NCBI RefSeq assembly: GCF_050624435.1
Contig: NC_134543.1
Span: forward strand, 125,579,475-125,643,474
Length of the DNA stretch: 64,000 nt
From: Tenrec ecaudatus
Lineage: Eukaryota > Chordata > Mammalia > Afrosoricida > Tenrecidae
Direction of reading: 5' to 3'
The notes beneath the pieces were generated by a model. It made no database searches, was not told the DNA's origin, and worked only from the letters and a program-made list of their open reading frames with translations. Within the stretch, counting starts at the first letter, position 1; every line of letters begins with the position of its first letter. The translations under genes and the position numbers were made by a program. Shown here piece after piece: positions 54,820 to 64,000 of the stretch.

Positions 54820-56207
54820 GTCCTTCTTGGTAGGTCCTGGCAGGTCGGTTCTGACTCACGGCCACCTTATGCACAGCAGGATGCAGCACTGCTCAGTCCG
54901 ACACATCCTACAATTGTGCTTGTGTGAGCCCATTGTGGCAGCCATGGTGTCCAGGGCCTTCGTCTTTTTACAGCCCTTCCACTTTAGCGAGCAGGATGTC
55001 CTTCTCCAGGGACGGATCTCTCCTGACAGAGGACATTGTGGGAAACAACCAGGAAGAGAGGGTACGCAGACAAACTCTCCAAGTCCATCCACTAAGGAGT
55101 CTGGGAGGCCGGGGCTCCCGTGGAGGGAGACCTTCATGTGCATGGGTGAGAGGTGTGCTCCAGTCACATTCTCCTCAGTAAAAATTATTCCCAACTCCCA
55201 TGTCCCCGTGGTCATGACAATTGTAAGGTGTTAGTTGCAAGCACATGGTTGCTACTATATATGCTTGAAGGTCAACTGCTTGACGGCTACCTATCTGAAG
55301 GTTGTCTGCCATGGAGAACAATCAGGCCCTGTTCTCTGGCCCACCTTAAGTAGGGCCCACTCCCTTCTGATCAGGATCCTAGATTGTTCCCCTGGAGCAG
55401 CGCTCAAAGATACTTACGGTGAAGCCAGCTCAGAGCCGACCAAGGTTAGGCTGCCATCTTGACTCTAGAACCTGCCCATCTTGTTACGTGTGTACCTTCC
55501 TGTCACATGTATGCCCCGAGTACCTCCCCTGCCTATTGCATACACACCCCTGGCTCGTCCCCCTTGTGTTACGGGTACGCCTCTAATACAACCCCTTCTG
55601 TTACCTATGTTCTTACTGTGGCTTGCCTGCCCGAGATTATGTAAGTCTGGAGAGACTACATTACATCCTTATTCTGGTGCTGGTCTCCATTGGAAGAGGT
55701 GACACTTGGATGGCCTGTCTCATGTCTCTAATTTACCCCTCAATCGCACAGTCACCCCGGAGAAGCCAGCGGGCTGAGGGCTGGGTCTCACAAGCATGAG
55801 GTGAAATCTCGCCGTGTTTGCCTCTCAAGAGCAGTCTGCAGTATCTCTTCCACGGCAGTTGTTCTTTGGGCAGCCCCTGGTTCTTTCAATGTTCTTCTGC
55901 CACACCAGAATTCATACGCATCAATTCTTCTTCTGCCGTCCTTAGTCAGTGTCCGAATTTCACATGCACACAAGGTGGCTATAAATGTCACAGCTTCAGT
56001 CAGCGCACCTTAGTCCTTCAGTGACATCCTTGCTGGGGCACACTTTACAGCTGTCTGGTGCGATAGATTTGCCCAGGGCAATGCACTGTTTGAGCTCATG
56101 ACAGCTGCTTGCATGAGACTTGCTTGTGGATCCCACCAAGACGAAATCCTTGACAATGCCATTCTTTTCTCCACTTATCCTGATGCTACCTATTGGCCCA
56201 GTGGTGA
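54820..56207 (-). mobile_element. RTE/BovB-like LINE (antisense) interrupted by about 755 bp
   Basis: The tail lies at 54822-55032 ('GCAGGATGTCCTTCTCCAGG'). The next expected segment begins only at about 55793 ('AGCATGAGGTGAAATCTCGC') and runs to 56207 ('TTATCCTGATGCTACCTATT'). Short 'ACTTAT' matches flank the whole element in L1M. It is degenerate. Confidence 0.8.
55037..55792. mobile_element. Unidentified insert in RTE, possible solo LTR
   Basis: About 756 bp with TG at the left (TGTGGGAAACAACC) and CA at the right (GGGTCTCACA) splits the RTE. 'CATCCTTATTCTGGTGCTGG' near the right resembles the downstream part of a retroviral-type LTR. I found no exact 4-6 bp TSD and no canonical polyadenylation signal, so the LTR reading is tentative. 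Confidence 0.35.
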
Positions 56208-56470
56208 CTTATATAATATAAAATTATGTGTGTAAAAGGTTATTCATAATAGCATTGTTTGTAAAAGCAAAGCAAATATCCTAAATAGCTATAAGCAATG
56301 GAAAATGTTATGTTACATCCATAAATGCACTATTTGGTGAAGTAAGGAATGAGGACGCTATTGACAGAGTGAGATGGAGAAAAATCCATGTTGTAGTGAA
56401 AAAAACAAGGTCCAGAGTAGGCTATCATGTGCTGTAATTTGTTTTTAAAAGCATCAAGACTATATACACT

Positions 56471-58436
56471 TAAGTATTATACGTTATCATCTAAGACATA
56501 CATACAACACGAGTGGCCATCTGTGAGACAGCTAGTGGGCTCTACTCACTGGGGACACAAGAGATACGGGTACCGGGAAACTCGTCCGCCGGACCAACAC
56601 GGAGGCCACGTGACCCACAGCTTCATCTAGTCTGAGAGGAGATCTGGAATGGCTACTGAGCACTCTGAAAGTGCCACAGCATAGAAGATCCTGGGAAAAT
56701 GGGGAGAGAACTGTAGAACAAAACTCAATTTCCTGAAACAAACGGACTTCCTGGACTGATAGCAACCAGGGCAACCCCTGGGACCGTCCCTCTAAGATAC
56801 TCTTTGAACTTGGACCTGCAGCTACTCCCAGTGGTCAGTTTACCCCCACATAATAGATTGGTTAATAAAAGAAACAATGTATCTCATGAACACATATTCA
56901 TTTAAGTAATCAACTCTACGTGACCTGCCAACATTTACCCCCAAACAAAGATGAGCAGCTTAAGGAGGGGCAAGGAAGTCAGACTGATGAAAGCAGAATT
57001 GTTAAATGGGAATGTAATGTGCCATGTAAACTTTCGCCTAGAACAAAATTATAAATATTAATGTGTAGATAGATAGATATAGAAACCTATAATATCTATT
57101 GCTATATGTAACATATGCTCTTTCTTAAACAATCTTATATATACCTATATATTTAAAATCCCCAGAAAGGTTCATAAGTAAAATTAAGTTTGGGGTGGAG
57201 GGAAAACTTCCTGTATATATTTTAAGATTTCTGAAGTGTGTCGATGTTGTTTGCACTTCCACGATATTGAACAGAAGTCTTAAATGATGACAGGTTTGTG
57301 TAACCCAATCCAGAATATTAAATCAGACTCTCAGAGTTGGGCCTGTTTTATTATTATTACTTGTTGTTGTTGAAGTTTTCCAGAAAGTTCTGGGAGGAAC
57401 TGTATGGAGCATGTCCCAGGAAGACCCACTGAGTTTTTAGATCCAGTAGTGAAGACCTGTGGTCTGTGAAGCGCCGCCTGGTGGTTTAAATCAGACAGGC
57501 TTCCAAACCTCCTCCGGTTAACCCAGTGCCCGTGCAGAGGGGGACCCATGGGACAGCCTAAGGCTGCACGTCCAAGCCGGGTGGGGGCAGCCCCAGAAAA
57601 GACATGATCTGCCTGGAGTCCCTGGCAACCGTCAGACTGGGTCCCGCACAGAATAAGTCACCATTGGAAAGCAACCAGCTCTGCACCCTGCCTATCCCCA
57701 GGGTGGTGTCTCTACACAGTTCTGCAGCCTCTGTGCCCCAAGGAGCCACCTAGAGGCGGCCTGCAGGAGCACGCCACACATGGGTGTTAGAGTTAGACCA
57801 GGATTCAAATCCCAAGTCTTCAGGTTGTTCTCATCTGTGGAGTGGGAACATCTCTAGGTCAGTTCGAGCCCGTGCACGCATCTACGACAATGCTGCCTTT
57901 ACACAGCAGGGACACGAGAAACGTCACTTTTGTTACTTCTTGACCACTTGGCTGTGGGAAAAGGTAGGAAACTCCCCTGCTCCAGGCCGCTTCCTGTGTC
58001 CACGCTGGAGGCAAGCGTCAGGAAGACTGGAGCTGCAAGGCAGGCAGGTGTGTTAGCTCGAGGGTAGGGGGAGGGAGATGGTATTCTGCAAAAGGGATCA
58101 GAGAATTCAAAGGGGGTGCAGGGCAAGCGATTGGGAGGTTGGATAAGTAATTCAAGTTTAGAATACAAAATTGATGGTCTCACATATAATCCCCCCCCAG
58201 TTAATTCAGAATAAAAAGCTTAATTTTTCAAAAAAGAGACTGAATAAGAGATCTACATACTTCAGCTATTTCTAAACACCTCTCTCCTTCCTCCCACCTA
58301 CAGTATATAGTCTGAAAGTCCTCCAGGAAGGGACAGCTCAGGTCTAGGCATGCCGCCCTCAGGGGCACATTGTCAAGGAGGGACTTGAACAGCACAAACG
58401 TTGGTGTCCATAGGTTATGAGGGGAACCATAGAGGC
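56471..58436. other. Mostly unassigned sequence
   Basis: It includes a short (GATA)n run at 57067-57080 and a weak antisense SINE trace near 57478-57530. No exon was supported. Confidence 0.4.
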
Positions 58437-58853
58437 CAGTGGTTCTCAACCTTCCTAATGCCGTGACCCTTTCATACAGTTCCTCATGTTGTGGTGACCC
58501 CCCAACCATAAAATCATTTTTGTTGCTACTTCGTACCTGTAATTTTGCTACTGTGATGAATTGTCATGTAAATATCTGATGTGCAGGATGTATTTTCCTT
58601 GTTACAAATTGAACATCATTAAAGCATTGTGATAAATCACAAAACAATATGCAATTATATATTGTGAAATATTGCTAATTACAAATAAATGAAAATGTGT
58701 CTTGAAGCATGATGTAGCATGGGTAACAGTCTTTATGCCAGGTGCTTGTAGGTGGACGTATCTGCAGGGAGAAGACCATTGGAAATATGCTTTCCGACGG
58801 TCTTAGGCGACACCTGTGAAAGGGTCATGCGACCCACAGGGTGAGAACCGCTG
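58437..58853. mobile_element. SPIN: SPIN-type non-autonomous hAT transposon
   Basis: A 417-bp element with terminal inverted repeats CAGTGGTTCTCAACC (left) and CAGCGGTTCTCACCC (reverse complement of the right end), 13 of 15 matching. The subterminal 'CATGTTGTGGTGACCCCCCA', 'CATAAAATCATTTTTGTTGC' and 'GTCTTAGGCGACACCTGTGA' match what I know of the SPIN family. Flanks ATAGAGGC (58429-58436) and ATAGAGTT (58854-58861) agree at 6 of 8, consistent with the hAT 8-bp TSD. No transposase frame; movement would have depended on a full-length SPIN. Confidence 0.92.
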
Positions 58854-59160
58854 ATAGAGTTAGTAAGCTGACCTTTGGCTCTTGCGGGTTATGTCACTGC
58901 TTGCAGAAGCTCTACATAAAATGCAGCCAAGGATCCATTTGTACATCACCTCTTAGACGACGTCTTAGCTTCTCGCTCAGATCTTTTTGAGGATGGCAAA
59001 GAAGATAAGGCACCAGACTGAAGGATTTTTGCTTGAGGCCAGGGGCAGGATTGGTCCAGAGGATGAGGTCAAGCAGTCCTGGGAGGGGTAATGACTAGAG
59101 TCAAGGTTGCCTGACAGTTTGACATTGGAAAACATGGGCTCTCTGCTCTTCGTCACTTGA

Positions 59161-60965
<1,805 letters not shown>

Positions 60966-62034
60966 CATGGAGGTCATCTCTGACAGAGCTCTGTCCTGTG
61001 TTCCTCCCCCATGCAGAGCAGACTGAGAATTCAGGCCCCAGGAGAGCATGAGCCTGGCGGTGGCCATGGCCCGGTTTACAGTGGAGCAACGTGATGACCA
61101 GCAGGGGAGGCGCCTCAGTGACCGAACTTGCCCTGGAACTGGAGTCTCCTGAGCCCTACTGTGCGATTGAAACCTCGGGTGAAGCTAAATTCGCCCCTGC
61201 GTGTCCTGGGTGGTCTTAGAAAAGGCAGCCACTGCCTTGAGGCTTCGTTTGCCTCATCTGTAAAGTGCACGCAGACTTGTGGGGAGAAATAGAGCTACAG
61301 CACACACATACCCTGCCACATGGCAGGGACGCGGCAGCCGAGGACCACTGCAACCGCTGCCTCTCTCCCCGCACCGGAACCGTGCAGACCAACAGGACGA
61401 GAGCTGGCTGCAGCAGCCACTCGGCCCAGCTGCGTGGCACGTGGCGGTGCTCATGGCGGGGATGTTGGCCAAGCAGGTAGAAGAAAGCAGAATGAGCTTG
61501 TGTGTGGCAGTGAGGTCTCCTAACTAGCTCGAGCCAGCGGGGCCCCACGTCCTGCCCACACAGTACAAGTGCAGGGGGTGGAGGCCTGGGAACCAAGCCC
61601 CATGGCCCTTAACTCATTAAATTAAGAGCATAGATAGATCCCCAAGATAATGTGCTTGGAAGACATAAGGGAGGTTTCAGCGCAGGCGTGATTCCTGCTA
61701 AACACACAATCCTGCAACAGTGGCAGTCTTTGAATAGGTGCTTGGACAGACACATAGGCTAAACGGGTGTGGGGTGGAGAATGGGAGTAAACACATACAC
61801 AGGGACAGGTTTGGCAGAGTCTATTTGTGTGTGTGTGTGTATTTACCTTTGCTGCAAATAGATCCACCAATGTGGTGGAGCACCGAGGGAGTAGAGTTAC
61901 GAAAGCTGCTGATACTTGGTCAAACTCCTTGAGGGAATGAGGCATTGGGCATGGGGGATGAGGCTCTTAGGCTCGGGGAACACTAAAGTCAATTGGCAGA
62001 ACACAGTTCACAAAAACAATGTTCTGCAACCTAC
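60966..62034. other. Unassigned sequence
   Basis: No repeat except a short (GT)n at 61826-61841. Overlapping frames of 60-126 codons on both strands at 61216-61596 reflect GC-rich composition and show no domain. Confidence 0.4.
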
Positions 62035-62218
62035 TCGGAGCCCTGGTGGCTTACTGGTTATGTGTTCGGCTGCCAATTGCAATGTCAGCAGTTTGAAACC
62101 ACCAGCTGCTCCGTGGGAGAAAGATGAGACTTTCTATTCCCATGAAGAGTTCTAGTCTCAGAAACTAAGCAGTGTGAGTCAGAATCAACTCATTGCCAGG
62201 GAGTTTGGGTTTGGATTT
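62035..62218 (+). mobile_element. AfroSINE copy
   Basis: The head is 'TCGGAGCCCTGGTGGCTTAC', with 'CAATGTCAGCAGTTTGAAAC', 'CTGCTCCGTGGGAGAAAGAT', and the tail 'GTCAGAATCAACTCATTGCC' followed by a TTTGG-rich end. Full length. Confidence 0.92.
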
Positions 62219-62307
62219 TACACAACCTATTTTGATTAGTAGCCATCTAAGGTACAACTAGTCTATACCTGTCAGGAGGAAAGACAAGTAATGAAAATTG
62301 AAATGTG

Positions 62308-62749
62308 TGATAGGTAGGTTTGTTGTGTCAACATGGCCAGTGAACACAAGTGAGATCGGTTGAAGGGCGGAGAGATAAATGTCTCAGCGAGCCTTGCCTC
62401 TCTCTCTCTTGCTCTTGGATCATCAGACCAGTGTGTGGCTACCTTGCTTGTTCTGTGCCTCCATTTGCAAGTTACACTACCTGTGGGACACCTAACCTGT
62501 GGACTGTGTTGCTGTAACTTGGGGTTCCTTTAAGCCCTGCTTCGCCTGAATTGCTCCATGGAGGACTCCCCAGTGGCCCTCAAGACTTGAAGGACTGCCA
62601 GTGTAGTCGCTGTCTCACAGAAGTGAGTTGCACTGAGCTATTTGTACTGCTTTATTGGTTAATTAACTGTCTATTTCTTATGCCATCTATTTAAATATAT
62701 ATAAAAGTATTAGTGTCCTGGTTGTATTTCTCTAGGGCAGCCTAACACA
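62308..62749 (-). mobile_element. Family-B element, reversed copy B3
   Basis: It reads in the opposite orientation to B1/B2: 'GTTGTGTCAACATGGCCAGT', 'GAGATAAATGTCTCAGCGAG', 'GGGGTTCCTTTAAGCCCTGC' and the end 'TTTCTCTAGGGCAGCCTAAC'. More diverged than B1/B2. No clear TSD. Confidence 0.75.
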
Positions 62750-62934
62750 AAATGCATATGGAAACAATGAGTCCTCTGGACTAATGAACCATGCACACAC
62801 CAGTCTCCATAACTCTGAGAACAGAAGAACTAGATGGTGCCCAGCCAGCACTACCAACTGCTCTGAGAAGGATCCCATTAGACGGTTCTGGATAGAGTGG
62901 GGCCAGAAATAGAACAGAATTCAAAATCATTGAA

Positions 62935-63692
62935 GTTGCTGTTAGGTGCCATTGAGTTAGCACTGACCCATGGTGACCCCGTGCACAACAGAACAAAACA
63001 GTGCGTGGTCCTGCACCATCCTCACAACTGGTCCTGTTCCCGAGCCACTGACGCAGCAGCTATGTCAGTCCATCTCTTTGTAGTCCTTCCTCTCTTTCAC
63101 TGCCCTTCCCCTTTGCCAAACATGATGTCCTTCTCCAGGGGCTGATCTCTCCTGACAACATGTCCAAAGCATGTCCTTGCCTGAAGGAGCGCTCTGGCCT
63201 TACTTCTTCCAATGCACATCCATTTGTCCTTTGAGCAGCCCGTAGGACTTTCAATATTATTGCCTAGCACCACAATTCAAATGCATTCGTTCTTCCTCTG
63301 TCTTCCTTAGTCAGTGTCCAAAGTTTGCATCCATTTGAAGTGACTGAAAGCACCATGACACGGCTTGGGTCCGGCGCAAAATAACATTGGGCTAGGCCTC
63401 AAAGTAACATCTTGGCTTTCCAACATTCCTAAGAGGTCTTATGCAGCAGATTTACCTAATGTCTCTTGATCTCTTGGCTGCTGCTTCCATGAGGATTGAT
63501 TGTGGATCCAAGCAAGACAAAATCTTTGACAACTCCAACCTTCTCTCCATTTATCATGATGTTACCTGTTAGTCCAGTTGTGAGGATTTTGGTCTTCTTT
63601 ACATTGAGTTGTAATCCACACTGAAGACAGCAAGGGCTTCAATTCCTCCTCACTTTCAGCAGGCAAGGTCATGTCACCTGCATACCACAGAT
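62935..63692 (-). mobile_element. RTE/BovB-like LINE (antisense) including the RT active-site region
   Basis: The tail begins at 'GTTGCTGTTAGGTGCCATTG'. 'CATGATGTCCTTCTCCAGGG', 'GCTGCTTCCATGAGGATTGA' and 'TTTATCATGATGTTACCTGT' follow. On the minus strand 63652-63690 reads 'LWYAGDMTLPAES', the reverse-transcriptase block normally containing YADD, here YAGD. It is the largest uninterrupted RTE stretch here and is inactive. Confidence 0.87.
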
Positions 63693-63696
63693 TTTA

Positions 63697-64000
63697 AAAA
63701 AAGCATTCTATTGGGGGCTCTTACAGCTCTACCCTAATCCCTACATCCATCCTTTGTGTCAAGCACATTTGTACATTTGTTGCCACCATCATTTTCAAAA
63801 CATTTTCTTTCTACTTGAGCCCTTGGTATCAGTTCATTCCCCCTCCCGCTCCTCCCTGATGAACCCTTGATAATTTATGATTTTCTTTTTTATGGCTCAC
63901 ATCAACCGCTTCTCCCTTCATCCACTTTTCTGTTGTTTGTCCTCCTGGGAGGGGGTTATATGTCGATCATGATCTTTGAGATAAGTTTCCTCTTTCTCCC
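63697..64000 (-). mobile_element. L1 3' end, older subfamily, running off the window
   Basis: The antisense tail 'AAAAAGCATTCTATTGGGGG' interrupts the RTE exactly at its catalytic block. It continues through 'CTTTCTACTTGAGCCCTTGG' and 'CCTGGGAGGGGGTTATATGT' past the window end. Confidence 0.88.

Larger units (their letters stand above)
54610..56470 (+). mobile_element. L1M 3' region (sense) split by RTE insertion
   Basis: The left part is at 54610-54810 ('ATTCTCATTCTTTGCTGTTG', 'TTTAACCCAGTAATTCGCTC'). It continues at about 56212-56470 ('GGTTATTCATAATAGCATTG', 'TTATGTTACATCCATAAATG', 'TCCATGTTGTAGTGAAAAAA'), in the correct L1M order. The intervening 1.4 kb is RTE plus an unassigned insert. 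Confidence 0.72.

Overview
The window is mammalian nuclear intergenic or intronic DNA, and I find no host gene I can support. About half of it is interspersed repeats, most of them nested in one another. The repeat set points to Afrotheria: many tRNA-derived AfroSINE copies and BovB-like RTE LINEs. A complete SPIN-type hAT element (58437-58853) narrows this to a tenrec, because SPIN is reported from the lesser hedgehog tenrec and only a few other, unrelated tetrapods. The species call is inference.

The commonest component is one LINE 3'-end family, called here the 'tenrec-type L1 3' end'. It has a long ORF-less 3' region, a polypurine tract, a conserved end ATGAGCCCCYAATAAAATGA plus A-tail, and target-site duplications (TSDs) of 12-16 bp. 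It appears about 18 times, in both orientations. Other layers are AfroSINEs of two subfamilies, RTE/BovB-like fragments, ancient L1M, L2 and MIR, a MaLR-type LTR, three mariner traces, and three related families of 0.4-0.5 kb elements (A, B and C below) that behave like non-autonomous hAT transposons.

Layout: 1-9.8 kb is alternating SINE and L1 3' ends. 10-19.7 kb is mostly older sequence (L2, L1M, MIR, one family-B element). 19.7-24.8 kb holds a SINE/family-A junction, a MER-like element, a (GA)n tract, and a mariner inside a MaLR LTR. 26.4-32.6 kb is a stack of insertions: an RTE interrupted by an L1 end and by a family-C element that itself carries an L1 end, then more L1 ends around a mariner fragment. 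33.8-34.2 kb is a polypurine tract. 35.5-48.5 kb mixes L1 ends, RTE tails and family A/B/C elements. 49.1-51.2 kb is a 2.1-kb composite L1 insertion carrying several tandem 3' ends inside one TSD pair. 51.9-56.5 kb holds SINEs, family A, L1M and RTE. 58.4-61 kb holds SPIN and a GAPDH processed pseudogene split by a family-A element. The right edge is an RTE (antisense reverse transcriptase) cut by another L1 end.

Nothing here looks like a functional gene system. What is worth attention is mobile-element biology: horizontal transfer, tandem 3'-end mobilisation, a chimeric retrocopy, and a dated order of insertions. Repeat boundaries were set by eye, usually to within 5-20 bp; TSD coordinates were counted base by base.
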